Below, piece by piece: positions 35,306 to 44,035 of a DNA stretch of 64,000 nt. The notes under the pieces are model-generated. The model did not search any database, had not been told where the DNA came from, and worked only from the letters and a program-made list of their open reading frames with translations. Numbering within the stretch: the stretch's first letter is position 1; each line of letters begins with the position of its first letter. The position numbers and the translations under genes were made by a program. The DNA comes from Holophagales bacterium (lineage in GTDB: Bacteria > Acidobacteriota > Thermoanaerobaculia > UBA5066): the NCBI GenBank assembly GCA_016714815.1, contig JADKBZ010000001.1, forward strand, positions 248,001 to 312,000, given 5' to 3'.

Positions 35306-36229
35306 GTGAGCCTCGCGGGGGGGCTCGCTCAATTCGAGCGGCATCTGGCCGACGAGAGGGCGGTCTCGCCTCACACGAGGAAGGCCTATCTCGACGACGT
35401 CGGCCGGTTCCTCGCGTTCCTCGAGCGTTTCGCCGGGACCGAGGCTTCCCATATCGAGCCCGGGGACGTCGACGCCCTCGCCATCCGCTCGTGGCTCGCC
35501 TCCCTCCGGACGGACGGCCTCGCCCGCAGCTCGATCGTCCGGCGCCTCTCGGCGCTCCGGAGCTTCTTCACCTTCCTCGAAAGGGAGGGGCTCGCCGAAG
35601 GGAACCCGGCGCGCGGCGTCGGGACCCCGAGAACCGACAAGCCCCTTCCGGTCACCCTTTCGGTCGACGAAGCCGCCGCCGTCATGGAGGCCCCGTCGTC
35701 CGGAACCGACCTCGGCCTCAGGGACCGGGCGCTCCTGGAGCTTCTCTACGCCACCGGCCTTCGCGTCTCCGAACTCGTCGGCCTCTCCCTGACGGACGTC
35801 GATCTCCCGGGCCGGCAGGTGCGAACCCTCGGCAAGGGTCGGAAGGAGCGGATCGTCCCGTTCGGCGAGAAGGCGGCGGAAGCGCTCTCGGCCTGGCTGC
35901 CGGCGCGGCTCGCCGTCCTGAAAGGGCGCCGGGTCCGGGGCGAGCCGCTCTTCCTGAACGTCCGGGGGGGGCGGCTGACGGACCGGAGCGTGCGCCGCGT
36001 CCTTATCCACGCCCTTTCGGCCGCCGACATCTCCCGCCACGCCTCGCCCCACGCCCTGCGGCACTCCTTCGCCACGCACCTCCTCGGTGCCGGCGCCGAC
36101 CTCCGGACGATCCAGGAGCTCCTCGGGCACGCCTCCCTCGCAACGACCCAGAAGTACACCCACCTCGACGTCGAGCGGCTGATGGAGGTCTACCGGAAAG
36201 CCCATCCGAAGGGGGAAGAGAGAGGGTGA
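35306..36229 (+). CDS. xerC: Tyrosine recombinase XerC
   Basis: XerC resolves chromosome dimers at dif together with XerD. The 307-residue product has an N-terminal SAM-like core-binding domain (LAQFERHLADERAVSPHTRK) and the catalytic set: Arg in ATGLRVSELVGL, Lys in GKGRKERIV, HALRHSFATHLL, GHASLATTQKYTH and the nucleophile Tyr in that last motif. Placement directly before hslV and hslU, as in B. subtilis codV-clpQ-clpY, favours XerC over XerD. GTG start at 35306. Confidence 0.93.
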   Translation: MSLAGGLAQFERHLADERAVSPHTRKAYLDDVGRFLAFLERFAGTEASHIEPGDVDALAIRSWLASLRTDGLARSSIVRRLSALRSFFTFLEREGLAEGNPARGVGTPRTDKPLPVTLSVDEAAAVMEAPSSGTDLGLRDRALLELLYATGLRVSELVGLSLTDVDLPGRQVRTLGKGRKERIVPFGEKAAEALSAWLPARLAVLKGRRVRGEPLFLNVRGGRLTDRSVRRVLIHALSAADISRHASPHALRHSFATHLLGAGADLRTIQELLGHASLATTQKYTHLDVERLMEVYRKAHPKGEERG

Positions 36230-36280
36230 AGGTGTGGGCGGGCGCCTCGCCGCGGGCGAAAGGCCCCTCGCCGGCAACCC

Positions 36281-37798
36281 TCACGGCGGCGAGAGGCGGA
36301 GCTCCCAGACGTATTTTTTTCCCTGCGTCAGAAGGCCGGTTTCGAAACGGCCGCCCACCGGAATCGTCGGGGCAAAGCCCGCCCCGGAGGGCGACAGGCC
36401 CACGATGAAGTTGCGGATGCCGAAGCTCAGGCTCTCGGGGTCGAAAAAAACCGTTCCCGCGTATTCGACGTCCTGAAACCCGGGCGCCCGCGGCGGAAGG
36501 ACGAACCGAAAGGGCCGGTCGAGCGAGACCTCACGGGAGCCGGAGGAGACGACGCCCGCCGGGGAACGCACCTCGATCCGCAGCGTCAGCTTCCCCGGGA
36601 GGATCCTGGCGGGATCCTCCCCGAGCCAGCGACTCAGCAGGAGCCTGGCCCCGAGCGGGGTGTCCGGAGCCTTCTCCCAGCCGCGGATCGTCCGCGGCCC
36701 GAGACGCGCCCGCAGGAGGGCCAGCAGCCGATCGTCCGCTCCGGGGATGGAGTCCCAGTACGAGGCGGGAACGGGCCGGGCGGGACCGTACAGGCCTCTC
36801 ACCGAACCGAAGCCATGGCGGTGTCCGGCCGCTTCGATGAAAAGGCCGCGCAGCTGGGCCAGCTGCCGCTCCTGGTCGAGTCCGAGGAACAGGTTCTCGA
36901 CGAGGCAGGCGCGCCTCGACTCGTGGGTCTCGAAGATGGTTCGCCAGAACGGGACGTCGAGGGTGGCGGCATCCGGCTTCTCTCCCGAGAAGGTCGCGGA
37001 ACAGAGCTGCGCGAAGGCCTTCCCGGCCGGCACGCGCCCGCTCTGGACCATCCGGATCAGCGCGTCGTACCTCCACGCGTTCCGTCCGTTCTCCCCGGGG
37101 ACCTGCTCGAGCAGCGAGAGGAGAAAATCCGGGTCCGTTTCGCGGGCGAGAAGCATTTCCAGGCTCTTCCGGAAATCGCCGGGGGAGCAGTTCCGCCGGC
37201 TGACGCCGAGAGCGGCGGAGCGCACCCGGAACACAGGGTCCGAGAGCGCGCCCTGGAGGACGGCCTGCGGACAGAGCCGCGGCTCGACGCGCAGCAGGAG
37301 ATACAGAACCCGCTCCTTCTTCGAGGCCTCCAGCGCGTCGAAGGCGCCCAGGAGCGACTGAAGGGCCGGCTCGCCGAAGACGGCGACGAAGTCCTCCACC
37401 TCCTCCAGGGTCAGCCCGTCCCGGCACCCGCCCGGGCCGCAGGAGAGAAAGAGCGTCGTCAGGCGTGCGGGAAGGCGGCCGGCTTCTTCCTGCCCGACGG
37501 CTCCGAGGAAAGAGCGCAGGGCCCCCTGGTGTCGAACCGAGGCGGAAAGAACGTTCCGCCGGAGCTCGGCCGGCTCGATGGCCCAGGGACGCCGGCTCTC
37601 GGCCGGGTCCTTCTCGCCGGGCCGGCGCGGCGCGGTCAGCTCGTCGATACGCTTCTGATCTTCCCGGATGCCGGCTTCAACTCTCTCGACGAGACGGGCC
37701 TTCCCCGCCCGCTCCTCCGGCGAATCGGAATTCGCCTGGGCGCGGACGATGACCGCCAGGGTGAGAAGGACGACGGGCGCCAGCCGCACGGGTTCCAT
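36281..37798 (-). CDS. Secreted protein of unknown function with HEAT-like helices
   Basis: ATG 37796-37798 gives 505 residues with a signal peptide (MEPVRLAPVVLLTLAVIVRAQA). The frame extends 37 residues upstream but that part is Arg-rich and unconvincing. The middle (about residues 120-260) is helical with repeats such as ALQSLLGAFDALEASKKERV and ALSDPVFRVRSAALG, suggesting HEAT-like armadillo repeats. The C-terminus looks beta-rich (GKLTLRIEVRSPAG, DVEYAGTVFF). Function is not recognised. It diverges from hslV and converges on xerC. Confidence 0.65.
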   Translation of the reverse strand: MEPVRLAPVVLLTLAVIVRAQANSDSPEERAGKARLVERVEAGIREDQKRIDELTAPRRPGEKDPAESRRPWAIEPAELRRNVLSASVRHQGALRSFLGAVGQEEAGRLPARLTTLFLSCGPGGCRDGLTLEEVEDFVAVFGEPALQSLLGAFDALEASKKERVLYLLLRVEPRLCPQAVLQGALSDPVFRVRSAALGVSRRNCSPGDFRKSLEMLLARETDPDFLLSLLEQVPGENGRNAWRYDALIRMVQSGRVPAGKAFAQLCSATFSGEKPDAATLDVPFWRTIFETHESRRACLVENLFLGLDQERQLAQLRGLFIEAAGHRHGFGSVRGLYGPARPVPASYWDSIPGADDRLLALLRARLGPRTIRGWEKAPDTPLGARLLLSRWLGEDPARILPGKLTLRIEVRSPAGVVSSGSREVSLDRPFRFVLPPRAPGFQDVEYAGTVFFDPESLSFGIRNFIVGLSPSGAGFAPTIPVGGRFETGLLTQGKKYVWELRLSPP

Positions 37799-37882
37799 GT
37801 TCTCACTCCGGGTCGTCTCGCGACGGCGAGACGACCCGGGAGCGCGGCCGGGGCGATCGCGGGCACGGGTAGACTCTCCGCC

Positions 37883-38428
37883 GTGAGCGAAACACCCGTA
37901 TTCCGGCACACGACCGTCCTGGCCGTCCGCAGGGACGGAGCCGTCGCCCTCGGGAGCGACGGCCAGGTGACGCTCGGGACGACGATCCTGAAGGCGGGGG
38001 CCTCGAAGATCCGCCGGCTCGCGGGCGGGACGGTCCTCGCCGGCTTTGCCGGGTCGACCGCCGACGCCTTCACCCTCTTCACCCGCTTCGAGCGCAAGCT
38101 CGAGGAGTTCAGCGGGCAGCTGGAGCGCGCCGCCATCGAGCTCGCGACCGACTGGCGGACGGAGAAGATGCTGCGAACCCTCGAGGCGCTCCTCGTCGTC
38201 GCCGATCGCGAGAAGACGCTCCTCCTGTCGGGGACGGGCGACGTCATCTCCCCCGACGAGGGGATCCTCGCCGTCGGCTCGGGCGGCCCCTACGCCACCG
38301 CCGCGGCGCGCGCCCTCTACCGGAACACGTCGATGCCGGCCGAGGCGATCGTCCGGGCCTCGCTGAAGATCGCCTCCGAGATCGACATCTACACCAACGA
38401 CGCGATCGTCGTGGAGGCCCTCCCGTGA
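37883..38428 (+). CDS. hslV: ATP-dependent protease subunit HslV (ClpQ)
   Basis: HslV is the proteolytic core of the HslUV two-component protease. GTG 37883 gives 181 residues. The N-terminal nucleophile Thr is residue 10, in FRHTTVLAVRRDGAVALG, so nine residues must be removed before activity, unlike E. coli but similar to B. subtilis ClpQ. Other motifs are SDGQVTLG, VLAGFAGSTADAFTLFTRFE, ELATDWRTEKMLRTLEALL and ILAVGSGGPYATAAARAL. The stop overlaps the hslU start (GTGA). Confidence 0.96.
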   Translation: MSETPVFRHTTVLAVRRDGAVALGSDGQVTLGTTILKAGASKIRRLAGGTVLAGFAGSTADAFTLFTRFERKLEEFSGQLERAAIELATDWRTEKMLRTLEALLVVADREKTLLLSGTGDVISPDEGILAVGSGGPYATAAARALYRNTSMPAEAIVRASLKIASEIDIYTNDAIVVEALP

Positions 38429-39783
38429 GCCGCCCCGCCTCGCCGCGTGACGCGCACCTCCGGGACCTCTCCCCGCGGCGGATCGTCGCCGAGCTCGACC
38501 GGCACGTCGTCGGGCAGGGGAAGGCCAAGAAGGCCGTCGCCGTCGCCCTGCGCGACCGGTGGCGGCGGCAGCAGCTCCCGCCGGAGGTCGCGCGCGAGAT
38601 CACGCCGAAGAACATCCTGATGGTCGGCCCCACGGGGGTCGGCAAGACCGAGATCGCCCGCCGGATGGCGCGGCTCGTCGACGCCCCGTTCGTGAAGGTG
38701 GAGGCGTCGAAGTTCACCGAGGTCGGCTACGTGGGGCGCGACGTCGAGTCGATCGCCCGCGACCTCGTCGAGGCGGCGATCCGCCTCGTGAAGGACGAGC
38801 GGCGCGAGCGGGTGCGCGACCGGGCGCAGGCCGCGGCCGAGGAGAAGCTCGCCGACCTCCTCGCGGTGCAGGTCGACCCGGCGGGGTTCGTTCCGGGACC
38901 CGATGCGAAGGACCGGCTCCGCCGCGAGCTGCGCGAAGGGAAGCACGAGGCGCGCGAGGTGGAGATCGAGGTCGTCGACGAGAGGACGCCCCAGATCTCC
39001 GTCATGACGCCGCAGGGGGTCGAGGAGATGGGGATCGACCTCCCCGGGATGCTCCCGAACCTGTTCGGCGGCCCGAAGAAGAAGAAGGCCCGCCTCCCCG
39101 TCTCCGAGGCGCGGGCGCTCCTCGTCGACCGCGAGGCAGACCTCCTCTCCGACGAGGCGTCGGTTCCGCAGGAGGCGATCCGCCGCGCGGAGGAGACGGG
39201 GATCGTCTTCCTCGACGAGATCGACAAGATCGCGGGGCGCGAGGGGAAGACGGGCGGCCCCGACGTTTCGCGCGAGGGGGTCCAGCGCGACCTCCTCCCG
39301 CTCGTCGAGGGGACGACCGTCAAGACGAAGCACGGGAACGTGAGGACCGACCACGTCCTCTTCGTGGCGGCCGGGGCGTTCCACGTCGCGCGCCCGTCGG
39401 ACCTGATCCCCGAGCTGCAGGGACGCTTCCCGATCCGCGTCGAGCTCGACGCGCTCACCGAGGGCGACTTCCTACGGATCCTCACCGAGCCGGAGTACTC
39501 CCTCCCGAAGCAGGCACAGGCGCTTCTCTCGACGGAGGGGATCGAGCTCGTCTTCGCCGACGACGGCCTCGCCGACATCGCGAAGGCGGCAGCCGAGACG
39601 AACCGGAGCCTCGAGAACATCGGCGCGCGACGCCTCCACACGATCCTCGAACGGGTCCTGTCGGAGGTCAGCTTCGCCGGCCCCGACGCCGCCGGCGCGC
39701 GGATCGTCGTCGACCACACGGCCGTGACGCGGGCCATGGCCGAGCTCGTCGCGAGCCGCGACCTGTCGCGTTTCGTTCTTTGA
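38425..39783 (+). CDS. hslU: ATP-dependent protease ATPase subunit HslU (ClpY)
   Basis: HslU unfolds substrates and feeds them to HslV. The 452-residue AAA+ protein has LSPRRIVAELDRHVVGQGKAK, ITPKNILMVGPTGVGKTEIA (Walker A), the pore loop in VGYVGRDVESI, an intermediate I-domain (about residues 105-240), IVFLDEIDKIAG (Walker B) and the C-terminal tail ending in SRDLSRFVL, which docks into HslV. GTG start coupled to hslV; stop overlaps the next gene (TTGA). Confidence 0.97.
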   Translation: MSRPASPRDAHLRDLSPRRIVAELDRHVVGQGKAKKAVAVALRDRWRRQQLPPEVAREITPKNILMVGPTGVGKTEIARRMARLVDAPFVKVEASKFTEVGYVGRDVESIARDLVEAAIRLVKDERRERVRDRAQAAAEEKLADLLAVQVDPAGFVPGPDAKDRLRRELREGKHEAREVEIEVVDERTPQISVMTPQGVEEMGIDLPGMLPNLFGGPKKKKARLPVSEARALLVDREADLLSDEASVPQEAIRRAEETGIVFLDEIDKIAGREGKTGGPDVSREGVQRDLLPLVEGTTVKTKHGNVRTDHVLFVAAGAFHVARPSDLIPELQGRFPIRVELDALTEGDFLRILTEPEYSLPKQAQALLSTEGIELVFADDGLADIAKAAAETNRSLENIGARRLHTILERVLSEVSFAGPDAAGARIVVDHTAVTRAMAELVASRDLSRFVL

Positions 39784-40862
39784 GCTCCCGCCGTCTCGCC
39801 CCGCTCGTCCTCGCCGCCGCCCTCGCCGCGGGGTGCGGGAGGAAGATGGCCCCCGAGGCGCCGCTCCTCGTGATCCCCGCGCGTCCCGAGCCGCTTCAGG
39901 TTTTGCAGGAGGGGGGCGACGTCGTCCTCCGTTTCCCCTTCCCGACGAAGACCGTCCAGGGAACGCCCCTGACGAACCTGACGAAGGTGACCGTCTTCCG
40001 CGAGGTCGTCCCTGCGCAGCCCGGGGCGCGCGCGCCCGAGCCGGCGAAGGAATCGGCGGCGCTGGAGAGGGAGGAGAAGCTCTTCCGGCAGCGTGCCGGG
40101 ATCGTCCGGGAGCTCGACCGGGCGGGCCTCGACGAGGTGACCGTCGGGAGCGAGATCGTCGTTCGCGACTCGATGGTGCCGCTCTTCCTCGAGAAGAGGC
40201 TCGGCCGGGTCCTCCTCCGCTACGGGGTCGCCGCGACGAGGGACCGAAAGCGGGTCTCGCCCCTCTCGCCCCTCGTCTCCATCGTGCCGCGGGTCCCTCC
40301 CACCGAGCCCCTGGCTCTCGTGGCGACGGTGGAGGAAGGGCGGGTCTGCCTCGAGTGGCTCGAGCCCGCGGGGATGGTGGACGGGACCGTTCCGGCGGCG
40401 GTCGCCGGCTACGCGGTCTACCGGCGGGACGCAGCCGAGGAGGCGTACGACGAGTGGCTCGGCGTCGTCGCCCGCTCGCCCTACGTCGACGAGAGCGCCC
40501 CGGCCGGAAGGACGCTCGTCTACACGGTTCGCGGGGCGCCGACGCCGGACCTGCCCCCGGTCCTCGGGCCGGCGGCCGACGAGGTCCTCGTCGACACGCG
40601 CGACGTCTTTCCGCCGGAACCGCCCGACGGCCTCCTCGTCCTCGCGGAGTCCGGCGGGAACCGGCTCATCTGGAACCCAGGGCTCGCGCGGGACCTCGCC
40701 GGGTACCGCGTCTGGGCGCGGGACGGCGAAGGGGCGTGGCAGCGCCTGGCGGACGGCCTGAAGGACCCGGCCTACCTCGACACCGGGGCGCCGCGCGGCC
40801 GTCGGTACGGTGTGACGGCGATCGACGCGTCCGGGAACGAGAGCCGGCGGGAGGAGAAATGA
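39780..40862 (+). CDS. Fibronectin type III-like lipoprotein
   Basis: A TTG at 39780 overlaps the hslU stop (TTGA) and starts a 360-residue protein with a lipobox (LAAALAAGC at about residue 18). The mature region has two or three fibronectin type III-like modules, for example SLVSIVPRVPPTEPLALVAT and AGYAVYRRDAAEE, and AGYRVWARDGEG followed by GRRYGVTAIDASGNES. Such lipoproteins sit in the outer or inner membrane and bind partners. The unusual start is supported by the signal peptide and tight packing. It overlaps dapF by four bases. Confidence 0.8.
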   Translation: MSSRRLAPLVLAAALAAGCGRKMAPEAPLLVIPARPEPLQVLQEGGDVVLRFPFPTKTVQGTPLTNLTKVTVFREVVPAQPGARAPEPAKESAALEREEKLFRQRAGIVRELDRAGLDEVTVGSEIVVRDSMVPLFLEKRLGRVLLRYGVAATRDRKRVSPLSPLVSIVPRVPPTEPLALVATVEEGRVCLEWLEPAGMVDGTVPAAVAGYAVYRRDAAEEAYDEWLGVVARSPYVDESAPAGRTLVYTVRGAPTPDLPPVLGPAADEVLVDTRDVFPPEPPDGLLVLAESGGNRLIWNPGLARDLAGYRVWARDGEGAWQRLADGLKDPAYLDTGAPRGRRYGVTAIDASGNESRREEK

Positions 40863-41725
40863 AGAGCGCGACGATCGGCGGCCTGGCGAGGAACTTCTGG
40901 AAGATGGCCGGCGCCGGCAACGATTTCCTCGTCTTCTTCGGCACGGCCACGGTCGGAGGGCGGGAAGCCGAGACGATCCGGAGGCTCTGCCGCCGCGGGA
41001 CCGGAGTCGGCGCCGACGGGGTCCTCTTCGTCTCGGAGAAGGAATCCCCGGGCCCCCGGAAGGAGATCCGCGTCGACTACTTCAACGCGGACGGCGGCCC
41101 GGCCCGGTTCTGCGCGAACGGAACGCGCTGCGCCGCGCGCTTCGCGGTCCTCCGGGGCCTGGCCGACGAGGAGCTCGTGGCGCACACCGGGTGGGGGGCG
41201 ATCGGCGCGACCGTCCGCGACGACGGAAACGTGACGCTCCGCCTCCCCGAGCCGATCGCGATCGGCTCTTCGGTTCCGACCTTCGACCCACAGGGGCGGA
41301 CGGTCGAGCCGAGCGCCGCGAGCCTCACGGTCGGCGTACCCCACCTCGTCGTCTTCTGCGCCGGGGACGTCGAGGTGGAGACGCTCGACCTGGCCGCCCT
41401 CGGCCCGGCGCTCCGACGGCACCCCGCCCTGCCCGAAGGGGCCAACGTCAACTTCGTCTCCGTGAGGGGGGGCTCGCGCCTCTCCGTGAGGAGCTACGAG
41501 CGGGGCGTCGAGGCGGAGACCCTCTCGTGCGGCTCGGGAGTCGTCGCCTCGGCCGTCGTGGCGGGGGCCGAGCGGGGGCAGCTTTCCCCCGTCTCCGTCG
41601 CGACCCGTTCCGGGAGCGCTCTCGTCGTCGGCTTCCGCCTCGAGGGGAGCCTCGCGCACGACGTCACCCTGACCGGAGACGCCCGCGTCGTCTTCGAGGG
41701 GCTGCTGAAGGAGGAGGCGCTGTGA
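40859..41725 (+). CDS. dapF: Diaminopimelate epimerase DapF
   Basis: DapF converts LL- to meso-diaminopimelate for lysine and peptidoglycan. The 288-residue product has WKMAGAGNDFLVF, DYFNADGGPARFCANGTRCAAR with catalytic Cys85 (CANG instead of the usual CGNG), NVNFVSV, and VEAETLSCGSGVVA with catalytic Cys224 (SCGSG for ACGTG). Both cysteines are kept. ATG 40859 overlaps the lipoprotein stop (ATGA), and the stop overlaps the next gene (GTGA). Confidence 0.93.
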   Translation: MKSATIGGLARNFWKMAGAGNDFLVFFGTATVGGREAETIRRLCRRGTGVGADGVLFVSEKESPGPRKEIRVDYFNADGGPARFCANGTRCAARFAVLRGLADEELVAHTGWGAIGATVRDDGNVTLRLPEPIAIGSSVPTFDPQGRTVEPSAASLTVGVPHLVVFCAGDVEVETLDLAALGPALRRHPALPEGANVNFVSVRGGSRLSVRSYERGVEAETLSCGSGVVASAVVAGAERGQLSPVSVATRSGSALVVGFRLEGSLAHDVTLTGDARVVFEGLLKEEAL

Positions 41726-42486
41726 GGTTTCTCCGGTTCGACGACGGGGGAATCCCCCGCTTCGGGCGGCTCGACGGCGGGCTCGTGACCCCTCTCGACG
41801 CTGCTCCCTGGGCCGGCGGACGGGACGCGGGAGAACGGCGGCCGTTCGAAACGCTGGCTCTCCTTCCTCCCGTGCCGGCGGGGGGGAAGGTCCTCTGCAT
41901 CGGAAGGAACTACTTCGCGCACGCGAAAGAGCTCGGCAACGAGGTTCCCGCCGAGCCGCTCGTCTTCCTCAAGCCCTCGACCTCGCTCCTTTCGCACGGC
42001 GGAACGGTCCTGCTGCCGCCCGAGTCGGAGCGGGTCGACTTCGAGGGGGAGCTCGCCCTCGTGATCGGCCGGCGCGCACGCCGCGTGGGGCCGAAGGCTT
42101 ACGCGGACGTCGTCTTCGGCGTCACACCGGCGCTCGACATCACCGCCCGGGACCTCCAGAAGAAGGACGGCCAGTGGTGGCGGGCGAAGGGCTTCGACAC
42201 GTTCTGCCCCTGCGGCCCCGTCGTCGAGTGCGGCCTGGACGCCTCCGACCTCGCTCTCCGGACGTACCTCGACGGCGAGCTGAAGCAGGACGGGCGGACG
42301 TCGCGGATGATCTTCGGCCTTCCGGCGCTCGTCTCGTGGGTCTCGCAGGCGATGACCCTCGAGCCGGGCGACCTCCTCCTCACGGGGACGCCCGAAGGGG
42401 TGGGGCCGCTCGCCCCGGGACAGCACCTCGAGCTCGAGATCGAGGGGCTCCCGCGCCTCTCGGTGCGGGTGGCGAAAGAGCCCTAG
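41722..42486 (+). CDS. Fumarylacetoacetate hydrolase family protein
   Basis: The 254-residue product belongs to the FAH fold used by ring-cleavage hydrolases, isomerases and oxaloacetate tautomerases. Motifs are KVLCIGRNYFAHAKELG, VFLKPSTSLL, the metal ligands in VDFEGELALVIGRRARRV, DITARDLQKKDGQWWRAKGFDTF and GDLLLTGTPEGVGPL. The C-terminal layout is like YcgM/YcaM (fumarylpyruvate or oxaloacetate-acting) proteins. The exact substrate is unknown. Its stop TAG overlaps the opposing mpl stop in a shared CTAG. Confidence 0.85.
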   Translation: MRFLRFDDGGIPRFGRLDGGLVTPLDAAPWAGGRDAGERRPFETLALLPPVPAGGKVLCIGRNYFAHAKELGNEVPAEPLVFLKPSTSLLSHGGTVLLPPESERVDFEGELALVIGRRARRVGPKAYADVVFGVTPALDITARDLQKKDGQWWRAKGFDTFCPCGPVVECGLDASDLALRTYLDGELKQDGRTSRMIFGLPALVSWVSQAMTLEPGDLLLTGTPEGVGPLAPGQHLELEIEGLPRLSVRVAKEP

Positions 42487-43912
42487 GCCGTCACCACCTC
42501 GCGGGTCGCGAGCCCCTGGACGAGCTTTCCGCAGAGTCCTCCGAACGCTCCCGAGGACATGACGATGACGACGTCCCCCTCGGCGAGGCGCGGCAGGAGG
42601 GCCTCGGCGAGGGCCGACGGGTCGGGAGCCGAGAAGGCCTCCCGCCCCTCGCCGGCGAGCCGGGCGACGAGCGTCGGGACGTCGAGGGCGCCGGGGGCGC
42701 CGGGACGCGAGAGGCGCGCCGCGTGGTACGGCGTGGCGAGGGCGACGGCATCCGCCTCGCAGAGCGCCGCGAAGTAGGGCTCGAGGAAATCCGCGCGGCC
42801 GGCCGTCAGGGAGCGGGGCTCGAAGACGCCCCAGATCCGGCGCCCGGGCCAGCGCTTGCGCGCTCCGGCGAGGGTCGTGGCGACGGCGGTCGGATGGTGG
42901 GCGAAATCGTCGACGACGGTGACGCCCGCCGCGGTGGCCCGCACCTCGAGGCGCCGCTTCACGCCGAGGAAGCTCGGGAGACCGGTGGCGAGCCGTTCGG
43001 CGCGGAGGCCGAAGCTCTCCCCGGCGGCGAGCGCCGCGAGGGCGTTGGCGACGTTGTGCCGCCCCGCCAGGGGCGACAGGACGGGGAACGGCGCACGCCC
43101 CTTCGGGTGAACGAGGAAGCGGGTCCCGTCGGGTCCTTCCTCGATCCCGTCGGCGCGGAGGTCGAGGTCGGCGGCGTCGCCGAGGCCGTAAAGGATGACC
43201 GGCGCGCGGGCGGGAGAGAGGACGTCGCGAACGTTCGGGTCGTCCCCGCAGGCGACGATCCTCCCCCCGGGCGGGACGAGGGCGACGCCGGCGCGAAAGG
43301 CCTCCTTGACGGCCTCGAGGTCGGCATAGAGGTCGGCGTGGTCGAACTCGACCGACGTCAGGACGAAGGTCCGGGGAGCGTAGTGGAGGAACTTCGGTCC
43401 CTTGTCCTCCCAGGAGGTGGAGTACTCGTCCCCTTCGATGACGAATGCGGGGCCGCTGCCGATCGCCGACGGAGACGGGAAGTTCCGCGGCTCGCCCGCA
43501 ACGAGGTAGCCGGGGCTTCGCCGGCCGCCGCGAGAAGCCACGCCGTCAGGGCGGTGGTCGTCGTCTTGCCGTGGGTCCCGGCGATGACGACCGGGTGACG
43601 CCCTTCGAGGAACTCGGCCCGGAGGGTCGCGGGCATCGAGGCGGTCGGCAGGCCGGAAGAGAGCGCCGCGACGAGCTCGGGGTTGTCCTTACCGGCGAGG
43701 TTGCCGACGACGACCTGGTCGACGCCCGAGGGGATGTTCCGAGCGTCGAATCCCGGCAGGACCTCGATGCCGAGGGCGGCGAGGCGGTCGGACATCGGAG
43801 GATAGAGCGGGAGGTCGGAGCCGAGGACCCGCACCCCCTTCTCGACGAGGAGCGCGGCGAGCGGGGTCATGGCGGTCCCGCCGATGGCGATCAGGTAGAA
43901 GGTTCGCGACAT
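42483..43912 (-). pseudogene. mpl: UDP-N-acetylmuramate:tripeptide ligase Mpl, interrupted by a one-base frameshift
   Basis: Mpl recycles murein by adding L-Ala-D-Glu-mDAP to UDP-MurNAc. The N-terminal part (ATG 43910-43912) shows FYLIAIGGTAMTPLAALL and the ATP loop VVIAGTHGKTTTTALTAW. The rest is in the neighbouring frame, with RSPGYLVAGEPRNFPSPS, FVIEGDEYSTSWEDKGPKFL, TSVEFDHADLY and VVDDFAHHPTAV. Adding one base near 43520, in the CGGCCGGCGAAG run, restores LLAAAGRSPGYLV and a 476-residue protein of normal length. Everything else is intact, so a missing base in the assembly is likely. It converges on the FAH gene. Confidence 0.88.
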
Positions 43913-43980
43913 CGGCGCGGAGTTTGCTTTCACCCTCCCGTCAGCGTCAACCGCGCCGGGATGGCTCCGGGGGCGGCAGC

Positions 43981-43986
43981 TATAAT
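43981..43986 (+). promoter_or_regulatory. Candidate -10 element for the DUF1573 gene
   Basis: TATAAT is an exact -10 consensus 50 bases before the ATG, in DNA that is otherwise GC-rich. No good -35 is seen 16-18 bases upstream. A strong ribosome site CAGGAGG follows at 44021-44027. Confidence 0.4.
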
Positions 43987-44035
43987 CAGAGGTTCGCGCG
44001 GTGGCGGCTCGCCGCCGCGACAGGAGGTCCCTTCG

